Shown one piece after another: positions 35,936 through 45,929 of a stretch of 64,000 nucleotides of DNA. The stretch covers positions 84,373,654-84,437,653 of the forward strand of contig CM068367.1 of the NCBI GenBank assembly GCA_034769895.1, given 5' to 3'. Each line of letters opens with the position of its first letter. The stretch's first letter is position 1. The translations under genes and the position numbers were made by a program. The stretch comes from Magicicada septendecula (Eukaryota > Arthropoda > Insecta > Hemiptera > Cicadidae). The notes beneath the pieces were generated by a model. The model had not been told where the DNA came from and searched no databases. It was given only the letters and a program-made list of their open reading frames with translations.

Positions 35936-36068
35936 GTGTGTGTGTGTGTTGGCGGACATTAGCAATCATTAGCGAACGTTTAATGTTGTGTACAATTATC
36001 GCACAATAACTGAACAATACCAATACCACTACATCATCAGCTGGTGCAATTAGCTGCAGCTAAATTGT
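35758..36068 (-). repeat. About 300-bp repeat, inverted partner at 41,210-41,508
   Basis: The reverse complement of this segment matches 41,210-41,508 from caatttagctgcagctaatt to acgtgagta at high identity. Both contain an internal (CA)n and an attaccggtaat palindrome. The ends are not mutually inverted repeats, and no target duplication was seen, so the type is unknown. Confidence 0.8.
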
Positions 36069-36339
36069 AACTAAATGGCGATAGATAACAGTTTCAGATA
36101 TTTTAAATCTACATAAGCGGTTTATGATGTCTTCTTCATGTTCATGTTTTTACACGAGTTTGTACCAATTCGAATATAATAATAGCTTTGAGTTTCTTCA
36201 TTTATACATTTAAAGTTAAGTAGACTCCAATATTATGTAAGGTCTTTATCTTATTATCTGTAGTTTAGATGAGTTCCTTAGCTGTAGTCCTTTGACTATT
36301 GCTTCTGAAAATGACTTCTGTCTCCTTTGCGAACATCGC

Positions 36340-36990
36340 CACCATCACCACCATCATCATCATCTTTAACAAGGATTAATCAAAAAATGGTTTGTTCGGA
36401 TCCCAAGCAGTTAGACTACTCCTACTCTTCTTTGGACGTCCCACACACGTCTTTTCGGTTTATAATTCATTAGTTGTTCGGGAATACCGCAATCATCCAT
36501 TCGGTTAAGATGTTCCAACTATTTTACCTGATAATGGACAATCTTCTCGTTTATACTCATAATATTCAGTTCCTGCCGTATATCTGTATTTCTTCTGCTA
36601 TGTTGAAGAGTATATCCTACCATGTGCCTGAGAAACCTCATTTCAATTTCATTTGTAGCGATGGCCTGAGATTTCGTTAAAGCCGAATTCTCAGACCAAC
36701 AGACAAGTGTGGGGAGTGCCCATCAACTTTTAGAACTTCAGACGTGTTTCTTTCTTCGTTGATTTTAGAGTTCTCGTGATGGTCCCGGACATATGGTTGA
36801 ACTTATGTAGTTTATTCACTATGTCATTGCTTGTAATACAACGCACATTACAGCCCAGATATTCAAGATTTCTGGCCTTCTCCAGAACAGTACCGTCTAC
36901 AACAATCTTTGCTCGTATGGGATCAACGCTATGAAAGCCATCTCCTTGGTCTTCAATGCGGAGATCTGTAATCCAAAAAATTTTAGATTC
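36340..36990 (-). pseudogene. RTE-like RT remnant with GAT tail, family of 205-408
   Basis: Minus-strand pieces in order read ALKTKEMAF, a TVLEKARNLEYLGCNVRCIT block, NKLHKFNHMSGTITRTLKST and KKETRLKF, followed by the family's C-terminal block (RPKKSRSSLT) and a (GAT)n tail at 36,346-36,363. This is the fullest copy of the family in the window, covering the region after the palm to the tail. Stops and frameshifts make it a pseudogene. Confidence 0.7.
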
Positions 36991-37287
36991 CTCTTGTTTG
37001 AGCGAGTTTAGTAATTAATATGTCCCCTGAATATGTTACTAACATAACTCAGAGTAAGATGATGCTGAAGCTGCCACCTTCGTGCTTAACGCCCGGTCCG
37101 ATTTTCTGTCTGGGTTGTCTCCCATAAACTGTCTGTCTTACCGGACAGGTATCTTTAATATGGTGGTTTCTCCTTTTCTTCCACATCCTATGCCGTAAAC
37201 CAACAAAGTTTCATCCGCCTTTAGAGGCAATTTTTTTACCCCAATGGCAAGAGGGTGCCCTAGCCTCTACTTGCTGACTTTCCTCTA

Positions 37288-37410
37288 TCGGCTGTCACTT
37301 GGTCTCTAGAACGGCGTTAGCCACCTATAGGTGTTTCCCGTCCTCCACCACTTGGAGGCGCGGCTAGATATTTCGATATTTCATCGAAGAATGAGACCAT
37401 AAGGCATAAC
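37288..37410 (+). repeat. Dispersed repeat, copy 2 (partner 16,866-16,985)
   Basis: See copy 1. Confidence 0.45.
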
Positions 37411-37559
37411 TCACCCTCTCTAGTACTTTGGGGGACTCCTTCGCGAACAAGTACATTCAATTTCAGAACGCGTAATAGTAAATGTCTGGACTAGAGTAGC
37501 CGCCTCCACTTCAACTAAAAAACACAACACATTATATTGTTTCAACTGTAAATCTAATC

Positions 37560-38060
37560 GGTGTTTTCATGCTTTTCCTCGCATTTTCGAGTAACGCTCA
37601 CAAAGGACAATATCCTCTTCTACCTACGTTCATTTCCCATTTCATGTGACCAAAGTACTGCATCCCTTTTTTTTGTACGGGCTGCTACGACCTCTTCCAA
37701 ATTCATTCTTCTTCTGATATCTTCAATAGAGTCTGCTTGCCGTCTCGATATCTCTACACTGTGGTTAAGTAACCCATCTCGACCGCATTTATTCTTTTAG
37801 AGGCACCGTTCACTCCCCATACTTGCGATCAATAGCTTGCCACTGTTTCCACCTCACCTCAGCGCTTAGCTTAGCAATGTCATCTTTTACTTTATTAAAA
37901 TATAAGCCTATTTATCCCACTATGCGGAATTTAACCTTCCAATAAATTTACGATTTTTTCTGTTCGTATTTTTTCTACGTTTCCTAAGGTACTTGAATTC
38001 GGTGACTTGTTTCACTTGTTCTTGACCTGTTCCTTAATTAGAATTGTGAACTGTCATCTG
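37560..38060 (-). pseudogene. RTE-like RT remnant, thumb region
   Basis: The minus strand gives QVKQVTEFKYL (near 38,000), then INAVEMGYLTTV, SRRQADSIEDIRRRMNLEE and a WSHEM-like end. This is the RTE order of YLG, A.EM.FLRR, R...R.N.EIR and WFGHV. Multiple frameshifts. Confidence 0.55.
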
Positions 38061-38839
38061 AATTTGCTACCAGGTACTTGGCTTATCAGTATTAGTTCAC
38101 AGGTCTATTTTGTTCCATTTTGTTAACAGGTGTTGTAAAGTTTCTGAAGCATAAATTCAGGATTGAAAGATCTTTTGCGTTACCCACCTGGTCATGCGAA
38201 AAATTGAGTGTAAGTAGGTGGTCCTCTCTAATAGGTATGATTATCCCGTGACTTATTGTTTTCAATTGTGTTATTGGAAACATAAACTCAAGATAAACTT
38301 AAACTGTAGGGAGGAAGGCTGCATTCCCTCTCTCAGCCCTTTTGTTACGGGTATTAATAAGGAAAGGTTCCCTCCTCACTTGACTTGCATGTAATTATCA
38401 ATGTACATCGGATTACCGTGTACCTGCAGTGCTGCAGTGCTTCCTATAATTGAGATCTGGGGACAAATTCATATGTCTTTTTTAGGTCGATAAACGATAG
38501 GGCCTATATGAGTTTTTAAGGCCCTCGGTTCTCTCTAAAAGTTAAACTTTTTCCAGGCCAACGGTTACATTAATTACCTGTGCAGTTTGCGGTTTCTGAT
38601 GAAACAAGGAGTAAACAACAATGTTCCTTGGGACTTGATTTAAAACAAAGTATATAACCCATTACTATATCGATTCAGCTTTTGTTGGTTCAATTATTAA
38701 GTTGGATACGGTTCTTTAAAAAAGGTTTTTACAACAGAGTAGAGGTTCACTGCAAACTGGCAGAGAGAAATTTATTGCCATCAAATTTGTTTCCGAGATC
38801 TTTACTTTCCTTTTTCGGCGGGGAGGTCTTCATTTTAAG

Positions 38840-39775
38840 TTTCTTATTAAGATCATTGATATAATGTATAAGAGAGCAATAGTTATGTGTAAAACAGCTA
38901 AATAGGAAGCAAGAATTAAAAAAGATATTAGCCAAGGATGCAAACTCTCACCAGCACTGTTTAATGCATATATACAGGATGAGCGAAACATAGTCAACGA
39001 AGAATGCAAAGAAGGAATAATAATCCATGGAAAAATAATAAACATACTGCGTTTTGCCGATGATATTGCTGTAGTAGCAGAAAATGAGCGAGATCTGAGT
39101 AAAATTTTACACAGTATGGATAAAATGTTGACCGAAAGATATAATATCAAAATAAATAGGACTAAAACCAAAGTTACGATTTATGGAAGAAAAGAAAATT
39201 TCAAGCTAAACATTGCACTGAGAGGAGAATCCCTTCAGGATGTGTGCGAATTTACATACTTGATCAGTAAAATTACAAAACATGGCCGAAGTGAAAAAGA
39301 TATTATTAGCAGAATAATGGCTAAGATGGCTTTCAAGAAAAAATGGAGAATATTAACAACAAGTAGCACCTCCCTCAAAACAACGAAACGTTTCCTAACG
39401 AGTTTTATATAGAGCATTGTCGTGTATGGTTACGAATCGTAGACAATAGGTATGAAGGAAACTTGACAGCTTTGAGATATGGTGTTATCGCAAGATGCTA
39501 AAAATAAAATGGTCTGACAGAATTACAAATGAAGAGGTGTTTGTTGAAAAGCAACAAACACTAATTAGAAGAAGTGTAGAACTTGGACATACACAGCGGC
39601 AAGAACTACTACAATTGGTAATGGAAGGAACAATAGAAGGTAAAGGATATAAGGAAAGACCAAGGCTGTAGTATTTAAAGCAAATTATGGAGGATGTAAA
39701 TTGTGAAACTTATGAGGAAAACACAAGGTCGATCACAATGGAAGACTGCGCCAAACCAATCTTAGGATTGAAGAC
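38840..39775 (+). pseudogene. RTE-like RT remnant with intact FADD
   Basis: Plus strand: DISQGCKLSPALFNAYI, then IINILRFADDIAVVAENERD. Next comes the 39,116-39,412 frame (MDKMLTERYNIKINRTKTKV, FTYLISKITKHGRSEKDIIS, RIMAKMAFKKKWRILTTSST). A stop at 39,410 is followed by readable thumb and C-terminal pieces ending at about 39,775 in aagaagaaga. FADD is intact, but stops upstream and downstream kill the copy. Its type differs from the GAT-tailed family. Confidence 0.75.
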
Positions 39776-39789
39776 ATAAGAAGAAGATA

Positions 39790-41205
39790 TAATGTAACTT
39801 TGGAGTAGACGATTCGTTACGTAAATACAGTTAATTGTGCGTTCAGGTTGACGGAAACAGGAAAGTGTGCGTTTTGTTATCGTCTACAGTTTCCTTTATC
39901 GGTACAGTGGTTTTCCTCTTCTGAGCCTTAGTCGTGCCGCACAACAAACTTTGTCCCCTCCCCTGCACGACATCCTTGTCCTATACAACTCTGTAATTAT
40001 TGTTATTATTGAATTACATAGGAAATCAATTACTTTGTGTCTGAAGCGTCCCAAAGACCCGTAATACCGATTCAGTATCCGGACCGTTGCCGGTATGGGA
40101 ATTATTGGAGATAATACGAACTGAGTTTCCCCAAGTAAGACGCGGCACTGGTTAAGTCTTCTACAGTCTGCATTATGATTATATTATTACATCACAGTTT
40201 TTATTATTCGACATTCTTTTGCCAAACAAAGCGTCGAGAAAGTACGAATCCATTTACAAAATGGATAAATATAGCAGGAATGTTACAGATATATGCACAT
40301 AGTCAATGCTGTCAACACTATATTATTCGTGTCGACTGTCGACTGGTAAACTTATTTAACATAGCCACTGTTACTATCTGTCGTGTATAGAACGACTTGG
40401 ATATCTATAAACAGAGAATAAATATTGTAATAGCAGTGTGACTGTTCTATAAAGTGATAATAAAACTTTTTGTGTATTAGTTTCTCTGGTACTTAATGAT
40501 TTATCACACTATTCTAAGACACTACGCAATCCATGAAACTTTGTAATTTAATGTACACAATATAACGAGGGGTTAGTGCTAAAACTTTTAATGATGTTTC
40601 AAGATGTTTCAAAAACAATATTTTTTTATGTATTTCTCTTTTTTATTTTTTTAACAGCTGTGTAATCAATTAAAAACTCTATTAACAATAAAAATTAACC
40701 TTGAAAATCAGCTTTATGATTTATCATTGCACTTGAAAAACTTTAATTTCAGTTTTCTGTAAATTCATATTAGTGGACTTGAGTAGATTTACCAATAACC
40801 CTACCGATATAAATAAATAAAATCTTATAATTGAAATAAAGTTGTGTATGCACGCGCGCGCGCGCGCGCGTGTGTGTGTGTGTTTATTGTTACGTGTAAT
40901 GTATGTTGTTACGTATACAGCTGGATTTGTTTTAAAAATTAATGTTATCTCTCCATAGTTGCATTAAAATTTCTATCCATATAATTGCAACAACAGTTGA
41001 TATAATGTTATCGCTGTTGCTGAGATATTGCACGCGATGATTGTACAATTAATAAACTCTCTCATGTATATAATAAATTATTATGTTGATAATACACCAC
41101 TATTTCAAGTACAGTTTATTTTTGTCAGTGTATACACATTTTCATTTTTTTCATTTCCTCCACCACTTATTTTTATAACTGACATTATCGTTAGTCTACC
41201 GTTTA
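39790..41205. other. No gene seen; Z-prone (CG)n(TG)n at 40,853-40,882
   Basis: AT-rich DNA. The run gcacgcgcgcgcgcgcgcgc followed by (TG)n is an alternating purine-pyrimidine stretch. Confidence 0.5.
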
Positions 41206-41209
41206 AATT

Positions 41210-41333
41210 GCAATTTAGCTGCAGCTAATTGCACCAGCTGATGATGTAGTGGTACTGGTATTGTTCAGTTATTGCGCGATAATTGTACACAACATTAAAC
41301 GTTCGATAATGATTGCTAATAGCCGCCAACACA

Positions 41334-41368
<35 letters not shown>

Positions 41369-41508
41369 TGGCGGCAGCGACCAATTGCCAGTGTTGTTCA
41401 TCAATTACCGGTAATTTACTGCATGTGTAATTAAAGCTCCTTCGTCACTGTTGCATTGCATGTGAATTATCATCGCTCATACATTATACTAACCGTCACT
41501 GACGTGAG
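41210..41508 (+). repeat. About 300-bp repeat, inverted partner at 35,758-36,068
   Basis: See the partner. The pair is about 5.1 kb apart in opposite orientation. The DNA between is a mix of unrelated remnants, so two independent insertions are more likely than one large element. Confidence 0.8.
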
Positions 41509-41664
41509 TATTGATATAGTTCACACACGAAATGGATAATGTGAACAAGCCAAGTGGTTGACAAGTGTTCAGCATTTGAACTTTGTTAAAAATATTCACT
41601 ATAATTAATCATAATTCAAACACTTTTTGCTACAGTCTATTTCTTGATTTAGCCTATATAATAT

Positions 41665-41761
41665 ATTTAATATTTATAATGACTTTACCTCAAGATGTTT
41701 TTTCTTATTTGGCCAAATAAGGAAAAAACATCTAGAGGTAATGTCATTATAAATATTAAAT
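41665..41761. repeat. Perfect-centre palindrome, arms about 47 bp
   Basis: The sequence folds on tttggccaaa with no spacer. Arms pair from atttaatatttataatga through cct...aaacatctt to the centre with only a few mismatches. It could extrude as a cruciform or be transcribed as a hairpin. It may be a tiny MITE. Confidence 0.9.
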
Positions 41762-41874
41762 TAAAATTATAAGTACTCATTACTTCTTACCGTAAAGGTA
41801 CGTGTACATTATAAAGCATTTTGCAAAAAGCCCACATTCTTTACAAGTGCAGTCTGAAAAAGATTATGCCTTTA

Positions 41875-42236
41875 GGGTATGTATGTATATAAATTGTTAG
41901 ACAATGTAGCAAAAACAATTTCACATGACCCACTAAGGTGTAAGCTTGTGATAAATGACAGAATAATAGAACAAGTAATGCAGATAGACTACTTATCAAC
42001 AAGTCTTACAAGTAACAATAGGGCAGATGAAGAAATAGAGCATCTATTGATGAAAGTAAGGCTGAATGCATGAATAACCTTATATGGAATAATAAACACC
42101 TCACACAAGAAGCAAAAACTGGGGTTTACAAAAGCACAATACGTCCAGTAATATCCTATGCATCAGAGACTAAGCCAGATACAGCAACAATACAAAGAAA
42201 ACGACAAACTATAGAAATTACTATAATACGGAGGGT
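41875..42236 (+). pseudogene. RTE-like RT remnant, 5' part (split)
   Basis: Two frames read CKLVINDRIIEQVMQIDYLS then NNLIWNNKHLTQEAKTGVYK, TIRPVISYASETKPDT and TIEITIIRRVLGKT. It is cut after RRVLGKT by the insert at 42,251-42,719 and resumes at 42,720. Confidence 0.65.
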
Positions 42237-42733
42237 ACTAGGAAAGACAACTCCAGTCTCACCTACACGTCGGTGGGCCCTGTTACGACGAGCAATCCAC
42301 TCCAAGGTTGTGGTAACTAATCCCTTCGGCGGAGTGAATCCGTAAGCAAACGAGAGATGATGGGGATTCTGTCAGGGTAGTCTGGGGGTATCCTGGGTCC
42401 TGGCCTGGCAGGATGGTGCACATCGGCAGCAGTATGTGCATCTAGTGCGGAGGCACCCTGAAGTCAAAGTTCCTGATCTTCCAGGTTGGGGGTTGGATCG
42501 TAGAATTAACATATTCCATCTGTCAAACTCTTTTATGTGCAGAAACATTAAAAAAAGGATGCCTTCACTCAGTAATGGGTTGTTGCGCCGCTGAAGAAGA
42601 AGAAGAAGAAGAAGAAGAAGAAGAAGAAGAAGAAGAAGAAGAAGAAGAAGAAGAAGAAGAAGAAGAAGAAGAAGAAGAAGAAGAAGAAGAAGAAGAAGAA
42701 GAAGAAGAAGAAGAAGAAGACTAGGAAAGACAA
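42237..42733 (+). mobile_element. SINE-like insertion with 14-bp target duplication and (GAA)n tail
   Basis: ACTAGGAAAGACAA occurs at both ends (42,237-42,250 and 42,720-42,733). The insert (42,251-42,719) has about 340 bp of body and a 128-bp (GAA)n tail (42,593-42,719). Its last unique segment, ctcagtaatgggttgttgcg then ccgctgaagaag, is shared with the LINE insert at 34.6 kb. Upstream of that shared end the body has no RT coding, unlike the LINE. This suggests a SINE that borrows its LINE partner's 3' tail. A B-box-like ggttggatcg is near 42,491. Removing it restores the frame of the host RTE remnant. Confidence 0.7.
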
Positions 42734-42960
42734 GGTACGATAGGTTGCCAAACAGTAGTATAAGAGAAACGTGTAATGTAACAGATATTAATTCTTGGAT
42801 TGCGGAAAGAAGAAGGGTCTGAAATGAACACAGATCAAGAATGGATGACATAAGGCTACTGAAAAAGGCAAGAGATAGCCAACCAAACACCAAGAGTAGC
42901 AATGGTCGGTCAAGGAAGAGGTGGAGTGACAGCATGTAGGACCGTTGTTATAGAACAGGT
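42734..42960 (+). pseudogene. RTE-like RT remnant, 3' part (split)
   Basis: It continues the frame cut at 42,236: RYDRLPNSSIRETCNVTDI, WIAERRRV, SRMDDIRLLKKARD and GRSRKRWSDSM. It ends near 42,950. Confidence 0.6.
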
Positions 42961-42999
42961 CAGAGGTCTAACAAGAAAGTTAAAGAAAAGAGAAAAGAA

Positions 43000-44260
43000 T
43001 GTAACAAAAACGCAAAACGTAAGGCAACGTAATATGCCTTTTTTGAAATTGCTATAACTTTTTTTACAATACTATCAAGTTTTTACATTGTATGTACCTT
43101 AAGAAACGTATATTGCAGTGGCGGTTGGTGGTTCTAAATTTTGATGACTGCAGTAGTACATGGTTAGTAATAGGTAGGGTGGGGGAGGGGAGAGGACATG
43201 GACACGTTTAAACAATATACAGGCCTGCGTACTTTTCCGTTTCACAAAACATTATTACATCTACATTCACTGTGTGTAGCCGCTGTGCTATGTTGACTGT
43301 ATTTAAAATAACGAGGTGTAAAATGTTCTCGTCATAAACATTTCTCGCAAGATGTTTTTTTATCCTCTCGGCATTGTAGATAATATCTTTAATCCTGCCA
43401 GATTACTCTCCTCCAGATAATAAAGACGAAAAAATCATTTTTTTCATTACAACTGCACACACCGTTGCCAGTCAATATTTTAGTAAAAACTGATTTAAAG
43501 GTTTGGTTAAATTGTTGACCGCTCGATTTTACAAGTTATTATGATTATTTTGGGAAGCCTAGTCGTCCCAGTTCTTTCTCTGTTGACTGTTTTTTGTAAA
43601 AGCAAATAAGACAAAGTTATTTGGTTAACTTATCTAATAGAACAAGAGATTTTCTATGTACTCGAGACAATTCATTGTTATATAAAAGGTGATGTGGTCA
43701 CAATTTGCTTCTTCTTCATCAGGCTTTGATCCTTACGACCTGTTACGCACTCTTTGGTTTGACCATACCGTATGACCCATCCTGTTGTTTCTACCGAGTG
43801 TGTCAGTAGGAAAATCTCTCCCAGACTCTTTACGAGTGCTGCGCGTGTAATAGCCAGTGATGGAGCTGCCATGTCACTGCTTCCGACCGCGCAGGATTTC
43901 TGTAAGGTTTTCTCCCTTAGACGAGTTGATATAAGCCGAACTCCTGAGTCTCGTCCACTTTTAAAATCATGGATGGAAGACTAATTAGGACAGGCAAGAA
44001 TAGTTAGGGGGCCTTGCCATAGTTATATAGGTCGTTATGACACGTGGTTCGACTGGCTCCTCAGCTGAGAGTGTCCCGGGAATGGAGGCGCTACCAATGA
44101 AGCTACCACTGGTAGCTCTTCAGACCACGCAAACCGCTCGATTGCACAGAATGAACAGTGCCAGAGGCGATTAGACACTTCTTCTGAGGTGAACAGGTTA
44201 TACCATAATGATTAAAACCGGCCTATTAGGCCGCGGTCGGTTGCTATATAACAGCGACAT
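43000..44260. other. No gene recognised
   Basis: 43,115 has caGTGGCGGTTGGTGG, which resembles hAT-type terminal sequence, but no partner end was found. 43,700-44,130 is GC-richer and may be an unidentified repeat. Nothing else is supported. Confidence 0.35.
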
Positions 44261-44310
44261 CATCGGCAACGTTTCGAATTCCACCCTCGGGGATTTTCTT
44301 CAGGCCGCAA
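44261..44310 (-). ncRNA. Hammerhead-ribozyme-like motif
   Basis: On the minus strand: CGGC, then CTGAAGA (44,297-44,303), helix II AATCC/GGAATT with one bulged A, GAAACGTT (44,268-44,275) and GCCG. CGGC and GCCG pair perfectly as helix I. The core agrees with CTGANGA, the GAA of the second core strand, and H17 = U. Helix II and helix I sequences differ from the copies at 7.2 and 10.97 kb, while pairing is kept. A nearby gcctattaggccgcggtcgg resembles the ends of foldback elements 1 and 2. Confidence 0.4.
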
Positions 44311-44647
44311 AAAGCGAAAGGGTGTTGTGAAACCGTTCCGGCGGATCTTGGCCGAACCATAGCAGATAACTTTTTCTAGGAAGTGGTTGCCTTTATAATA
44401 ATATTTGGTATTATTTTCGCCCTTTGGCCCTCTTAATGCGGGATGTATTATGAGGAGATAATTTATTAAACCGGAACAGACTGGAAGGCCTGCTTGTTGA
44501 GTAAATGACATCACATAATATCCATAATAATTATACGTATATTGGAAACAGTGCCATGAATTGCCAGATATATTTTCGGCATATCAGTGTTTTTCTTAAT
44601 GGCTAACCCCAGTTGACTTAGCCTGTATAAATGTACGTGTTTTGGAC

Positions 44648-45113
44648 TGTTTAAACTTTGTACTGTGTTGTCAGTTCTAAGCAGCCTACTAACATTGCAC
44701 GGCACGCGCGGATGACGTCACGCTTTTATCAAACCTTGCAATCGGCCAGCCTAGCCGACTGCAAGCCAGTATTAGTTTAGTTTATAACACGACTCCGAGC
44801 GCAACTCTCGTTAAACACTTCTCTTACAGCCGCGGCTTTTGGCTATTATACAGCATGCATTTATAACATTTCACTTTAATCGTCTACCTGCGTCCATCTG
44901 CAATGGACCACGATTTCATTCAAAATTAATCTCGGGCATTATCGCCTCTAATGCTTCCGCACGTGCCGATCGTAACTAACAAACCAAATTATTCAATAAA
45001 CGCATGTTCAATATCTCAAATACAGTCCACTTCTTTCTAACAAACAATCCAGCTTTCCTTATTAGCGTCTTTGGAATAACTCGCGATTCTTCAAGAGCTT
45101 CCAAACCGCAACA
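44648..45113 (+). repeat. 5' LTR of BEL/Pao element
   Basis: It starts tgtttaaac and ends gcaaca. It contains a CRE-like palindrome tgacgtca (44,713-44,720), a TTATAA-like sequence near 44,782 and AATAAA at 44,995-45,000, which fit promoter and polyadenylation roles. It is identical in length to the 3' LTR. Confidence 0.95.
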
Positions 45114-45345
45114 TTTTTGGTCCTCCGGGCCGGATTTCACATTTCAGGCCAAAAAACGACATCATTTTTGGTCCAATCAGGCAGGATTTCATATTTTCAG
45201 GCCAAAACAAACTACATCATTTTTGGTCCCAACGGCACAGATTTCTCATACCTGAGTACACAGGCGACAACATTTATTTATATACATCATTTCTGGAAAA
45301 ACCAATCTGAAGTTAATCACAACAGACGGGCATCATTTTCGTCCT
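45114..45345 (+). repeat. Degenerate tandem repeats containing the primer site
   Basis: The PBS-bearing segment ttttggtcc...ggatttca.attt.caggcc recurs at about 51-55 bp intervals (TGGTCC at 45,118, 45,169 and 45,224), with two weaker copies near 45,290 and 45,330. Only the first keeps the tRNA match past the sixth base. The rest of the leader to 45,929 has no recognised motif. Confidence 0.75.
45118..45137 (+). other. Primer-binding site, tRNA-Tyr-like
   Basis: TGGTCCTCCGGGCCGGATT starts 5 bp after the LTR. It matches the complement of the animal tRNA-Tyr 3' end (TGGTCCTTCGAGCCGGATT) except at positions 8 and 11. Confidence 0.7.
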
Positions 45346-45929
45346 GAGCGACACCATTATCGTGAAGCACGTCGCAGTCATCTCGACAAGATTCAGCCAA
45401 GCAGTAGACCAGAGACGACGGGACGAAACAGGACAACATTTACGAGATTCCACAGCTTTAAATGATGGAGGGTACAACATGAGGCAGCGGCTAACCGGCA
45501 GAGACAGGAGGTGTAGCAGCTCCAAACGGGATCGAAGCCAGCTTCATCACGAATGGATCGACGGCCACGTGACTATAAACTTTACCTATATTTGATTTAT
45601 TTTTAATAATATTTCACCCAGTGTGTATTTTTGACATATTTATATAAACAATTAACTTATTACACAATATAAATTAATAGATGGTTGGCAGCTCATTATC
45701 AGTCAGAACTTTAAAGATAAAGCTATACTTTGTAATCATTTAGATTTACAATCTCAATAATTTAACTGCCAACGAGTTTGATTAGTTAGAGAGAGTAAGT
45801 TTATGTTCAAACCAACGATCGCTAGCTACCAAACGTACTGAAACTCATTCAAAATTAAGTTTGTGGTTCACATGCTCGATGCTCAATTGTTTCTAAATAT
45901 CTTTCCATTTTTTATCTCAAACTGTAATA

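Noticed and set aside
35758..36068. Helitron reading of the 300-bp repeat (CTAA near one end, palindromic hairpin)
   Set aside because: Homology between copies extends past CTAA, and the other end lacks the expected A-TC boundary.
39375..39395. GAAACGTTT at 39.39 kb as another hammerhead-like core
   Set aside because: It lies in RT coding and has no CTGANGA upstream.
36068..41210. A single 5.7-kb DNA transposon bounded by the inverted pair
   Set aside because: The interior is a patchwork of unrelated RTE remnants on both strands and contains no transposase.
42372..42935. 187-codon ORF rich in leucine
   Set aside because: Produced by the (GAA)n tail read on the minus strand; its ends lie in unrelated repeats.
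43115..43145. cagtggcggttggtgg as a hAT terminal end
   Set aside because: No inverted partner within reach and no target duplication.
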